DNA of 32,122 nucleotides from JBAZFF01 sp041653495. Its GTDB lineage: Bacteria; Patescibacteriota; Minisyncoccia; Minisyncoccales; RBG-13-42-11. The notes under the pieces are model-generated. The model searched no databases. It was not told where the DNA came from and saw only the letters and a list, made by a program, of their open reading frames with translations. Of the stretch, positions 7,358 through 15,246 are shown piece by piece (within the stretch, counting starts at the first letter, position 1; each line of letters opens with the position of its first letter). The stretch is from positions 1 to 32,122 of the forward strand of contig JBAZFF010000007.1 of assembly GCA_041653495.1 (NCBI GenBank), read 5' to 3'. The position numbers were made by a program, and so were the translations under genes.

Positions 7358-8080
7358 ATGCATTTATCAGTAGTGATTCCGGCGTATAACGAAGAAAAAA
7401 GAATAGGGAAGACTTTGAAGTCCATAGATGAATATTTAAAGAAACAGGACTATTTATACGAGGTTTTGGTGGTGTCCGACGGATCAAAGGACAATACGGT
7501 AAAAGTTGTTGAGAATTTGATTCCCGAGATAAAGAACTTAAAAGTAATAGCTAATAAGGAAAACAGGGGAAAGGGGTTTGTGACAAGGCAGGGGATCATG
7601 GAGGCCCGGGGGGAATACAGATTGTTTACGGATGCAGACAATTCCACTTCAATAGATCAGGTAGAGAAGATCTGGCCTTGGTTTGAGGAGGGTTATGACG
7701 TGGTGATCGGATCCCGGGACTTGAAAGATTCTGTTTTGGATCCTCCCCAGCCCTTTTTGAGGAACTTTATTTTGGGAGAGGGGTTCAAGCTTTTCAGGAA
7801 ATTAATCCTGGGGCTGTGGGGAGTGGAAGACACGCAGTGCGGATTCAAGGCTTTTTCGAAAAAGATGGTTTCTGACGTTTTCCCGAGATGCAAAATAGAC
7901 AGATTCGCTTTTGATCCGGAAATACTTATCGTCGCCCAAAAGAAGGGGTACAAGATAAAAGAGATTCCTGTCTTTTGGAAAAACGATCAGGACAGCAAGG
8001 TAAAGCCAAGCAGCGTCATTAAAATGGCTTTGGACCTGTTTAAGATAAAGTTCAATAAGCTAAAAGGGCTCTATAACTAA
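7358..8080 (+). CDS. Family 2 glycosyltransferase, polyprenyl-phosphate sugar synthase-like
   Basis: A 240-residue GT-A glycosyltransferase that transfers a sugar from a nucleotide sugar, most likely to a polyprenyl or dolichyl phosphate at the inner face of the membrane. The start MHLSVVIPAYNEEKRIG, the VVSDGSKDNT loop and the metal-binding D92-A-D94 (FTDADNSTS) are GT2 hallmarks. DTQCGFKAF and the FDPEIL segment resemble dolichyl-phosphate glucosyltransferase (ALG5/DPG synthase). It has no C-terminal membrane segments, so it is probably peripheral. The sugar is not determined by the sequence. It is followed after one base by a galT-like gene, suggesting a common sugar-nucleotide theme. Confidence 0.88.
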   Translation: MHLSVVIPAYNEEKRIGKTLKSIDEYLKKQDYLYEVLVVSDGSKDNTVKVVENLIPEIKNLKVIANKENRGKGFVTRQGIMEARGEYRLFTDADNSTSIDQVEKIWPWFEEGYDVVIGSRDLKDSVLDPPQPFLRNFILGEGFKLFRKLILGLWGVEDTQCGFKAFSKKMVSDVFPRCKIDRFAFDPEILIVAQKKGYKIKEIPVFWKNDQDSKVKPSSVIKMALDLFKIKFNKLKGLYN

Positions 8081-8081
8081 T

Positions 8082-9104
8082 ATGGCAAAAAAGAAATTTC
8101 CTTCAGAACTGAGGTTCGACCTGGTTTCCAAAGACTGGGTAGTGATAGCCACTGGCAGGGCCAAGAGGCCGGAAACTTTCAAGAAGAACGGAAAGAAGGA
8201 CGAGGGAGGCAATAAAAGAGATTGCCCTTTTTGCAATATAGGTACCCAGGAAAAGCCCACTTTGATCTTAAACAAGGGGAAAGTAGTCTCCGGGAACAAG
8301 ATACCCAAAGAATGGACGACTATAGTTGTTCCGAACAAGTATCCGGCATTTTTGCCCAATACTCATTTGGACGAGAAAATAGAAGGGGATCTCTACGAAA
8401 CCATGAATGCCATAGGATTTCACGAGGTGGTTGTCTTTAAAGACCACGACAAGATACTGGGCGAGTTTACGACGGACGAAATGGAAGAAGTGCTCCAGGC
8501 CTATCAAATGAGGTACCTTTCTTTAATGAAGAAGAAAATGGTGGAGCATATAGCTTTGTTCAACAACCAGGGAAAAGGGGCAGGAGCTTCAATCTGCCAT
8601 CCCCATTCCCAGATAGTGACTACTCCCTTGGTGGACGTGGACATGAAAAGAGCGCTGTTGAATTCGGAAGTCTATTACGAGAACAGGGGGAAATGCCTTT
8701 ATTGCCAGATGAATGACTGGGAAAGAAAAGTCAAAAAAAGGATTGTTTTTGAGAACGATGCTTTTCAGGCGATTTGCCCGTTTGCTTCAAAGACGGCCTT
8801 CCAGATGATAATATCCCCCAAAAGGCACGAGCCTTATTTTGAAAGAATAACCAAAAGAGACAGACGGAAGCTTGCGGAAGTCTTCCAGACCGTTCTGCAT
8901 AAAATGAACAGGGCTCTGAATTATCCAGATTTCAACTTTTATCTGCACACTGCTCCGTGCGACGGGAAAGAATATCCTTTCTACCACTACCACTGGACTA
9001 TAATACCCAAGACTTCGACTTGGGCCGGGTTTGAACTGGGATCCCGAATGGAGATATCCACCATAGAGCCTGAGAAAGCGGCAGCTTATTTGAGAAAACA
9101 ATGA
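8082..9104 (+). CDS. galT: Galactose-1-phosphate uridylyltransferase family protein
   Basis: A GalT/HIT-superfamily nucleotidyl transferase of 340 residues. GalT exchanges UMP between UDP-glucose and galactose 1-phosphate through a histidine-nucleotide intermediate. The active-site H173-P-H175-S-Q177 (HxHxQ) is intact, and C48/C51 (CPFC) fits the first metal pair of the family. The C-terminal half shows the second HIT-like repeat (HEPYFERI, YHYHWTIIPK). Some family members are ADP-glucose or other sugar-1-phosphate phosphorylases, so the exact substrate is an inference. The TGA stop overlaps the tpiA start as ATGA. Confidence 0.85.
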   Translation: MAKKKFPSELRFDLVSKDWVVIATGRAKRPETFKKNGKKDEGGNKRDCPFCNIGTQEKPTLILNKGKVVSGNKIPKEWTTIVVPNKYPAFLPNTHLDEKIEGDLYETMNAIGFHEVVVFKDHDKILGEFTTDEMEEVLQAYQMRYLSLMKKKMVEHIALFNNQGKGAGASICHPHSQIVTTPLVDVDMKRALLNSEVYYENRGKCLYCQMNDWERKVKKRIVFENDAFQAICPFASKTAFQMIISPKRHEPYFERITKRDRRKLAEVFQTVLHKMNRALNYPDFNFYLHTAPCDGKEYPFYHYHWTIIPKTSTWAGFELGSRMEISTIEPEKAAAYLRKQ

Positions 9105-9760
9105 AATACATAATTGGCAATTGGAAATGCAATCCCGCAAAGGAAAAAGAAGCCAAAGAACTCTTTGATTCTTTAGCAAAGAATATCCCTTCGACTGAAA
9201 ACGTGGAAACGGTAATCTGCCCTCCCTTTGTTTATCTTCCCTTCGGAAAAGGATTGGTTTTAGGCGCCCAAGATTGCTTCTGGGAGGGAAAGGGAGCGTA
9301 TACCGGGGAGATTTCCCCCGTGCAATTGAAAGACCTGGGATGCCGATACGTGATAATCGGCCATTCCGAGAGGAGAAAATACCAAAAAGAATCAGATGTT
9401 TTGAATAAGAAAATAAAAGCCGCATTAACCTCCGGTTTGGTTCCTGTCTTTTGCATAGAGAAGGAATCCCAGATTCAATCAGGGCTGAAAGGGCTCTTGA
9501 AAACGGAGATTGAAAGAATAATCATCGCTTTCGAGCCCGTTTCCGCAATCGGAACAGGGAAGCCTTGTAGCGCAAAGGAAGCAAAAAAAATGCTGGATAA
9601 GATAAAAGAAAAAGTGTCAGTTCCCGTTCTGTACGGAGGAAGCGTTAATTCCTCAAACGCTAAAGATTATTTTGACGCAGGCTACGACGGGCTTTTGGTG
9701 GGCGGAGCTTCTCTGAAGGCCGCTGAATTTTCAAAAATAGCAAAGCTGGCCCAAAGTTAA
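9101..9760 (+). CDS. tpiA: Triosephosphate isomerase, shortened
   Basis: Interconverts dihydroxyacetone phosphate and glyceraldehyde 3-phosphate. Catalytic residues are all present: K9 in GNWKCN, H88 in GHSERR and E145 in AFEPVSAIGTG; the phosphate-binding YGGSV and LVGGASL segments are intact. At 219 residues it is about 30 shorter than typical bacterial enzymes. The shortening is spread over helical surface regions, notably between VFCIE and the catalytic glutamate, so activity is expected. It ends in a terminator whose stem includes the stop codon. Confidence 0.93.
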   Translation: MKYIIGNWKCNPAKEKEAKELFDSLAKNIPSTENVETVICPPFVYLPFGKGLVLGAQDCFWEGKGAYTGEISPVQLKDLGCRYVIIGHSERRKYQKESDVLNKKIKAALTSGLVPVFCIEKESQIQSGLKGLLKTEIERIIIAFEPVSAIGTGKPCSAKEAKKMLDKIKEKVSVPVLYGGSVNSSNAKDYFDAGYDGLLVGGASLKAAEFSKIAKLAQS

Positions 9761-9791
9761 CAACCCTTTATTGCAAGAGGGTTGTTTTTTT
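9759..9791 (+). terminator. Rho-independent terminator after tpiA
   Basis: A perfect 9-bp inverted repeat (9759-9767 with 9778-9786), 10-nt loop, followed by a run of T to 9791. The tpiA stop codon overlaps the first stem arm. The loop also contains the probable -35 element of the next promoter. Confidence 0.88.
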
Positions 9792-9799
9792 GGGATAAT
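9771..9799 (+). promoter_or_regulatory. Promoter for the binding protein-histidine kinase unit
   Basis: TTGCAA at 9771-9776, a 17-bp spacer and GATAAT at 9794-9799 preceded by TGG (extended -10). The -35 hexamer lies in the loop of the tpiA terminator and the -10 just after its T-tract. Expected transcript start is near 9806, giving a leader of about 45 nt before the ATG at 9851. No Shine-Dalgarno sequence is visible. Confidence 0.6.
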
Positions 9800-9850
9800 A
9801 TATGAATAAATTTGGCTCTTCAGTTCCTAAAAAATAATTAATAAAAGAAT

Positions 9851-10852
9851 ATGACTAAAAAAATAATCATTTTAATAGCGGTCGTTGTTGTGATTCTGGC
9901 GGCGGGCGCTTATTGTTTTCTAGCGCAAGAAGAAAGCGAGAAGACATACAGAATAGGGATTCTCGCCGGCGTAGAGGTGATAACGCCCATAGCCGACAGT
10001 TTCAAGGCGGAGATGGCCGAATTGGGCTATATAGAGGGTGAAAATATCGCTTATGACATCCAGGTGACCAACATTGAGCCAGATAAAGAGAAAGAGATAC
10101 TCCAGGGCTTTGTAGACAGCGGAGTAGACCTCATTTTTACTTTTCCCACGGAAGTGTCCATGTTCGCCAAAGAAATAGCCGAAAATACGGGGATTCCGGT
10201 TCTTTTTGCCTTCGCCAATATAGAAGATACCGGATTAGTGGACAACATTACCAATCCTGGCGGGAACATAACGGGCGTGCGATATCCCGGGCCGGACCTG
10301 ATTGTCAAGCGTTTGGAAATAATGGAGGATCTGATTCCCGGCATTAAAGCTATATGGGTGCCTTACCAGAAGGATTACCCCATAGTCCCGAGCCAGCTGG
10401 AGGTTCTCCGCCCCGCTGCCTTAGAGGCCGGCATAACCTTGATTGAATTTCCGGGCTCGGGAGGGGAAGATCTGCAGGCGGAATTAGACAGGCTTTCTGA
10501 ATTAGAGAATATCGGGATTGATGCGATCCTTTCCTTGGCAGATCCTTATGCCATAGTTCCGGAATTCTTCATGCCCATAGCTAAGTTTGCAACGGAGAAC
10601 AGCATTCTTATGGGAGGAAACTATATGTCAGTCGGAGGGTACGAGTCAATCTTCGGAGTGACGGTCAATCTGGAAACCACGGGGCAGCAGGCCGCAGCTC
10701 AGGCTAATAAAATATTATCCGGGGTCCCGGCGGGGACGATTCCAGTCGTTTCTTCTGAAAATTATTTTGTATTCAGTTACAGGGGAGCTGAAGCTCTCGG
10801 CATAGACATTCCCGTCGGCTTATTGAGCCAGGCGGACGAAATAATCCGTTAA
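9851..10852 (+). CDS. ABC-type substrate-binding protein (ABC_sub_bind/TrpX-like)
   Basis: A 333-residue periplasmic-binding-fold protein. Residues about 4-24 are a single hydrophobic segment (signal anchor or signal peptide); there is no lipobox cysteine in the right context. The body (YRIGIL start, GYIEGENIAYD, the TNPGGNITGV motif and the ending YFVFSYRGAEALGIDIP) matches the ABC_sub_bind family (PF04392), whose best-known member TrpX binds aromatic amino acids in streptococci. No permease or ATPase gene is adjacent; instead a sensor histidine kinase follows 5 nt downstream. A sensory role, presenting a ligand to that kinase, is the likely inference. Arginine codons include several CGN triplets, unlike the ribosomal genes. 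Confidence 0.85.
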   Translation: MTKKIIILIAVVVVILAAGAYCFLAQEESEKTYRIGILAGVEVITPIADSFKAEMAELGYIEGENIAYDIQVTNIEPDKEKEILQGFVDSGVDLIFTFPTEVSMFAKEIAENTGIPVLFAFANIEDTGLVDNITNPGGNITGVRYPGPDLIVKRLEIMEDLIPGIKAIWVPYQKDYPIVPSQLEVLRPAALEAGITLIEFPGSGGEDLQAELDRLSELENIGIDAILSLADPYAIVPEFFMPIAKFATENSILMGGNYMSVGGYESIFGVTVNLETTGQQAAAQANKILSGVPAGTIPVVSSENYFVFSYRGAEALGIDIPVGLLSQADEIIR

Positions 10853-10857
10853 TCCAA

Positions 10858-12666
10858 ATGGGACAAACAGTAGGAGGAAAACCGTTTCGCAGTTTAAACA
10901 CCACCTTGGCCTTCACTTTATTCATCTTTGCGGCGACGCTTTTGTTGACCTTCGGTTTTTTTTCCGTGTATTCTCTTTTTGTTATCCAGCAGGAATCGGT
11001 TAATGAGCAGCAGACTTTTATTACTCGCGAAGCCGGCAACACAGTCAAAAGCTTCATTGAAGAAAAGATCGGGACCTTAGAGAGGATATCCCGCCTTTAT
11101 GATGTTGTAGACATGGACCCGGCGGACCAAAAAGAGATGCTGGAAAAACTAATGGGGAGCGAAAGCGCTTTCCGCCAATTGGCTGTTTTAGATGACAAGG
11201 AGGAGGAGATGATGAGCGTTGCCAGGCAGTCTAAAAGCATGTCTGGAGACTTGAAAGATCGGGCCGGAGATGAAATGTTCCCGAAGATTAAGGTTGAGGG
11301 CATCTTTATCAGTCCGGTTTATATCGGCGAGGTGACCAGCGAACCGATGGTGACAGTGGCAGTCCCGGTAAAGAATATTTTCGGGGACTTTCGGGGGGCT
11401 TTGCTGGCTGAAGTGAACCTTAAATTCATGTGGGATCTCATGGATAAGATAGAGATCGGAGAAACAGGGCTGGCTTACGTTGTCGATAGGGACGGAAGGC
11501 TCATAGCTTTTGAAAATACAAGCCTTGTCTTAAGGGGAGAAAACTTGGGATACCTGAAGGAGGTGGAAGAATTCACGAACAATCCGACGGGCGAGCACGA
11601 AGACATCTCCGATATCTCAAAAGGGATAAATGGCGATTATGTGGTCACTAACCATTCCCATCTGGAAACTCCCGATTGGGCGGTTATTGCCGAATTGCCG
11701 GTTTGGGAGGCTTACGGGCCGCTGGCCAAAAGGATTCTCCTTGTTTTCGGGGGGATACTATTCATTTTCGGAATAGCCGTTTCCGTCGTAGTGTTCATTT
11801 CCAGAAGGATTACGCGGCCAATAATAGGATTGAGGGATGCGGCTGCGGAAATCGGGGACGGGAATCTGGAAAAGCATATTGCGGTTGAGACCGGAGACGA
11901 AGTCGGCCAGCTGGCGGAAACGTTCAATTTAATGACGGACAAACTTAAAGACCAGAAAGAAAGGGAGGCGGCCGTTTCCAAGATGAAATCCGAGTTCATT
12001 TCCATCGTAGCCCACCAGTTGCGCACCCCTTTGAGCGGTTTGAAATGGACTTTTGACATGGTGGCGGACGGAAGCCTGGGAAGATTCACAAAAAAGCAGA
12101 AAGAACACTTTGAAAACTGCGAAAAGGCGAATGAGAAAATGATAGATACGATAAACGATTTGCTGGATTTGACCAGGATAGAAGAGGGGAGATTCCTTTA
12201 TAAGTATTCTGATGCGAAAATAGCCGATTTGGTCGAAGAAGCCGTAGGCAGCTTGAAAATGGATCTTGAGAGGAAAGATTTGAGCATCGTCTTCCAGAAA
12301 CCCGACAATATTCCGACCCTTACGATTGATTCGGAAAAGATTGTTATAGCGATAAGGAATATGCTGGAAAATGCGATAAAGTACAGCCGAAGAGGCGGGA
12401 AGATTAATGTTTCCCTCATCGTCAATTCAAAAGAAGTTGTCTTTAAGGTGGAGGATATGGGCATCGGGATTCCCAAGGACCAGCAAAACAGGATATTTGA
12501 AAAGTTCTTCAGGGCGGAAAATGCTACAGATACGGAGCCGAACGGTTCCGGGCTCGGGCTCTATATTTCAAATAATATAATAAAAAAACACGGAGGCAAT
12601 ATGTGGTTTGAGTCTGAGGAGGAAAAGGGCACGACTTTCTATTTTTCCCTTCCTTTAAAACAATAA
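10858..12666 (+). CDS. Membrane sensor histidine kinase (extracellular sensor-HAMP-HisKA-HATPase)
   Basis: A 602-residue two-component sensor. Order: membrane helix about 17-42; extracellular region about 43-290 with features of a double Cache sensor domain (for example LAYVVDRDGRLIAF and DWAVIAELP); second membrane helix about 293-315; HAMP about 316-370; HisKA with the phospho-acceptor H386 (VAHQLRTPLSG); ATPase domain with N-box N505 (LENAIKYS), G1 box D533-M-G-I-G, F-box FEKFFR and G2 box G563-S-G-L-G-L. All catalytic boxes are intact. No response regulator gene lies nearby. The tight coupling to the upstream binding protein suggests a LuxP/LuxQ-like pair. Confidence 0.92.
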   Translation: MGQTVGGKPFRSLNTTLAFTLFIFAATLLLTFGFFSVYSLFVIQQESVNEQQTFITREAGNTVKSFIEEKIGTLERISRLYDVVDMDPADQKEMLEKLMGSESAFRQLAVLDDKEEEMMSVARQSKSMSGDLKDRAGDEMFPKIKVEGIFISPVYIGEVTSEPMVTVAVPVKNIFGDFRGALLAEVNLKFMWDLMDKIEIGETGLAYVVDRDGRLIAFENTSLVLRGENLGYLKEVEEFTNNPTGEHEDISDISKGINGDYVVTNHSHLETPDWAVIAELPVWEAYGPLAKRILLVFGGILFIFGIAVSVVVFISRRITRPIIGLRDAAAEIGDGNLEKHIAVETGDEVGQLAETFNLMTDKLKDQKEREAAVSKMKSEFISIVAHQLRTPLSGLKWTFDMVADGSLGRFTKKQKEHFENCEKANEKMIDTINDLLDLTRIEEGRFLYKYSDAKIADLVEEAVGSLKMDLERKDLSIVFQKPDNIPTLTIDSEKIVIAIRNMLENAIKYSRRGGKINVSLIVNSKEVVFKVEDMGIGIPKDQQNRIFEKFFRAENATDTEPNGSGLGLYISNNIIKKHGGNMWFESEEEKGTTFYFSLPLKQ

Positions 12667-12667
12667 C

Positions 12668-12910
12668 ATGGTTCTTGATTCTCAATTCTATATTCTAATG
12701 TCGGGCGTTGTTTTAATAGTGGTTGTCCCCGTTCTAATAATGATAAAGAACAGAATCAACCCGATTTCGACACTGGGAGTTCTGGCCCTTATTTTTATTG
12801 CCTTCAGCATGGCTTTTGACGAAGAAAATGCCGTAGGCTATGTTCTTGCCGGCATTGGCGTAATACTTGCCATTATTGATATAATCAGAAAGATCAGGAA
12901 CGAATTATAA
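12668..12910 (+). CDS. Small membrane protein of unknown function
   Basis: An 80-residue protein starting one base after the histidine kinase stop. It has three hydrophobic stretches (about residues 8-27, 34-50 and 55-73) separated by short charged loops, and a basic C-terminus (IIRKIRNEL). No family is recognised. Its position as the third gene of the binding protein-kinase unit suggests an accessory role in that module, but nothing in the sequence defines it. Confidence 0.7.
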   Translation: MVLDSQFYILMSGVVLIVVVPVLIMIKNRINPISTLGVLALIFIAFSMAFDEENAVGYVLAGIGVILAIIDIIRKIRNEL

Positions 12911-12921
12911 TGCGGCGGAGT

Positions 12922-12950
12922 TTGATTTTAATGCCCCGAACTGTTAAGAT
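12922..12950 (+). promoter_or_regulatory. Promoter ending 8 nt before the YkuK-family gene
   Basis: TTGATT at 12922-12927, a 17-bp spacer and TAAGAT at 12945-12950 with TG at 12942-12943 (extended -10). The ATG at 12959 is 8 nt after the -10, which implies a leaderless or nearly leaderless transcript. No terminator hairpin is seen between the preceding gene and this promoter. Confidence 0.68.
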
Positions 12951-12958
12951 TTTATATT

Positions 12959-13462
12959 ATGGATAAGATTCTGCAAGGGCATTTTTTTAATCCCACAGTG
13001 GGAAATTTAAGCCTGGATGATGCGATCAGGGAGGTTTTTAGGTATATTGCAGAGAAACCTGATAAATTCTACGACATTATAGTGGGTTGCGATTCTTCTT
13101 CGTCCGAAGAGCCCCATTTTCCCTTAGCCATCGTCGTCTTGAGGGTGGGGGAAGGAGGAAGGTTCTTCCTGAAAAAGATAAGCTATAAGGACAGGAAGTT
13201 CTACAATTATAAGGTCAGGATATTGGAAGAAGTTTTCCTTTCCTGCCAGCTGGCCCTTTATTTAAAGGAGATTTTTGACAAGAAGAGAAAGGAGTCCAAC
13301 TATAATTTCCAGTTCCGATACATCCATGCCGACGTGGGGGAGAACGGAAAGACCAAAGATATGATCAGAGAGGTGACGGGCCTCATTAAAGGAAACGGAT
13401 TTGAGCCTAAAATAAAGCCTTTTTCATTCGCCGCTTCAAACGTGGCGGACAGATTCTCATAA
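12959..13462 (+). CDS. YkuK-family RNase H-like protein (DUF458)
   Basis: A 167-residue protein of the YkuK/DUF458 family, assigned on the pattern FYDIIVGCDSSSS near residue 38, the central FRYIHADVGENGKTKDMI and the C-terminal PFSFAASNVADRFS. The family adopts an RNase H-like fold; its acidic residues (D in GCDSS and D in HADVG) could be metal ligands, but the substrate is not known. Its stop overlaps the alaS start by one base (TAATG), so expression is coupled to alanyl-tRNA synthetase. Confidence 0.8.
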   Translation: MDKILQGHFFNPTVGNLSLDDAIREVFRYIAEKPDKFYDIIVGCDSSSSEEPHFPLAIVVLRVGEGGRFFLKKISYKDRKFYNYKVRILEEVFLSCQLALYLKEIFDKKRKESNYNFQFRYIHADVGENGKTKDMIREVTGLIKGNGFEPKIKPFSFAASNVADRFS

Positions 13463-15228
13463 TGAAATCAAAAGATTTAAGGAAAAAATATCTGGAATTC
13501 TTCAAGAAAAAAGGGCACGCAACAATAAGCCCCGCTTCTTTAATCCCAGAGAATGATCCGACTACCTTGTTCACCTCCGCGGGGATGCAGCCCTTGGTCC
13601 CTTATCTTTTAGGGCAGAAGCATCCCGAGGGGAAAAGACTGGTTAATTCCCAGCCTTCGTTGAGGATTGAAGATATAGAGGAGGTGGGAGACAACAGGCA
13701 TACCACTTTTTTTGAAATGCTTGGAAACTGGTCTTTGGGAGATTATTTCAAGAAGGAGCAGCTTCCCTGGATTTGGGAATTTCTGACTAAGGAATTAAAG
13801 CTTCCCAAAGAGAAGCTTTACGTTTCTATATTTGAAGGAGATCGCCAGGTTGCCAGAGATTCTGAGTCGGAGGAGATATGGAAGTCCCTGGGGATTTCCC
13901 CGGATCATATTTTCGCTTACGGGATAAAGAAGAACTGGTGGTCCCGTTCCGGAACTCCGGACAGAATGCCATCGGGAGAAATCGGCGGGCCGGATTCCGA
14001 GATTTTTTATGAATTTTCCGAGATTGAGCACGATCCCAAATTCGGAGAGAAATGCCATCCAAACTGCGAGTGCGGCAGGTTCTTGGAAATCGGCAATTCT
14101 GTGTTCCTGCAGTATCAAAAACAAGAAGACGGGACGCTGAAAGAATTGCCAAACAAGAATGTCGATTTCGGCGGGGGGCTGGAGAGGCAAGCCGCAGCCG
14201 TTCTAAACGAGCCGGATGTTTTTAAGACCGATCTCTTTGAACCGATAATAAAATCCATTGAGAAGAGTTCAAATAACAAATACGAAGATAACAAGAAGGC
14301 TTTCAGAATAATTGCGGACCACATGAAAGCTGCATCCTTCATTATAGGAGACAGAAGGGGAGTAGAGCCTTCAAATGTGGGGCAGGGCTATATAGCCAGG
14401 CGTTTAATAAGGAGAGCCGTAAGATATGCGAAATCAATAGGATTTCCGGGAGATTCTTATGTTTTATTAATAAAAGAGATAGTTAAAATATACAAAGACA
14501 TCTATTGCGAGTTGGAAGAAAGAGAAAATTACATTATTTCTGTCATCGGGAAAGAAATTGAGAAGTTTGAAAAAGCCTTGGAGCAAGGGTTGAAGGAATT
14601 TGAAAAAGGAACTGACCCCTTTGTTCTTTATACGACTTATGGATTCCCCATTGAATTGACCGAAGAGCTGGCCAAAGAAAAAGGGATACCAATAGACAGG
14701 AATAAGTTTGAGGAGGAGCTTAAAAAGCACCAGGAGCTTTCCAGGACTGCCTCCGCTGGAATGTTTAGAGGAGGATTGGCGGACCAGGGAGAAAAGACAG
14801 CTGAGTATCATACGGCCACCCATTTGATGCTGGCCGCCCTGAGAAAGGTTCTGGGAAACCATGTTTTCCAAAAAGGAAGCAATATCAATGCAGAAAGGCT
14901 GAGGTTTGATTTTTCGCACAATGAAAAATTGACCTCAGAGGAAATTAAAAAAGTAGAGGATATTGTGAACGAAAAGATAAAAGAGAACATTCCGGTTGTT
15001 TGCGAAGAGACGGATCTTAAAGAAGCGAAGAAGAGGGGAGCCATGGGGGTTTTTGAATCTAAATACGGGGAGAAGGTCAAGGTTTATACGATAAGCGATT
15101 TCTCAAAAGAAATATGCGGCGGGCCGCACGCCAAGAATACAGGGGACTTGGGAAGATTCGAGATTATAAAGGAAGAATCCTCAAGTTCCGGGGTCAGGAG
15201 AATCAAGGCTATTTTACACAAAGAGTAA
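13462..15228 (+). CDS. alaS: Alanyl-tRNA synthetase, short form lacking the C-terminal domain
   Basis: Charges tRNA-Ala. The 588 residues contain the class II catalytic domain (MKSKDLRKKYLEFF start, FTSAGMQ and HTTFFEMLGNWSLGDYF), the tRNA-recognition domain (GQGYIARRLIRRAVRYA) and the editing domain with all four zinc ligands H450, H454 (HTATH), C552 and H556 (CGGPH). The protein ends right after the editing domain; the roughly 280-residue oligomerisation/C-Ala (DHHA1) region of E. coli AlaRS is missing. The next gene is unrelated, so this is not a frameshift. The ATP-site region carries a variant GGPDSEIFYEF in place of the usual GPCGPCSE. Confidence 0.94.
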   Translation: MKSKDLRKKYLEFFKKKGHATISPASLIPENDPTTLFTSAGMQPLVPYLLGQKHPEGKRLVNSQPSLRIEDIEEVGDNRHTTFFEMLGNWSLGDYFKKEQLPWIWEFLTKELKLPKEKLYVSIFEGDRQVARDSESEEIWKSLGISPDHIFAYGIKKNWWSRSGTPDRMPSGEIGGPDSEIFYEFSEIEHDPKFGEKCHPNCECGRFLEIGNSVFLQYQKQEDGTLKELPNKNVDFGGGLERQAAAVLNEPDVFKTDLFEPIIKSIEKSSNNKYEDNKKAFRIIADHMKAASFIIGDRRGVEPSNVGQGYIARRLIRRAVRYAKSIGFPGDSYVLLIKEIVKIYKDIYCELEERENYIISVIGKEIEKFEKALEQGLKEFEKGTDPFVLYTTYGFPIELTEELAKEKGIPIDRNKFEEELKKHQELSRTASAGMFRGGLADQGEKTAEYHTATHLMLAALRKVLGNHVFQKGSNINAERLRFDFSHNEKLTSEEIKKVEDIVNEKIKENIPVVCEETDLKEAKKRGAMGVFESKYGEKVKVYTISDFSKEICGGPHAKNTGDLGRFEIIKEESSSSGVRRIKAILHKE

Positions 15229-15240
15229 TTCTGTTAAAAT
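15213..15240 (+). promoter_or_regulatory. Promoter overlapping the end of alaS
   Basis: TTTACA at 15213-15218, a 16-bp spacer and TAAAAT at 15235-15240 with TG at 15232-15233 (extended -10). The -35 lies inside the last codons of alaS. The ATG at 15247 is 6 nt after the -10, giving a leaderless or nearly leaderless transcript. Confidence 0.68.
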
Positions 15241-15246
15241 CCATAT

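Noticed and set aside
9802..9837. An 11-codon ORF (MNKFGSSVPKK) before the binding-protein gene, possible leader peptide
   Set aside because: Its ATG lies upstream of the transcript start expected from the 9794 -10 element, it has no ribosome site, and there is no attenuator-like hairpin after it.
12911..12958. Terminator between the small membrane protein and the YkuK-family gene
   Set aside because: No inverted repeat with a T-tract is visible; only the promoter is supported.
15229..15246. Displaced C-terminal part of alaS downstream
   Set aside because: The next gene is an unrelated membrane protein and no DHHA1-like sequence is present in other frames.
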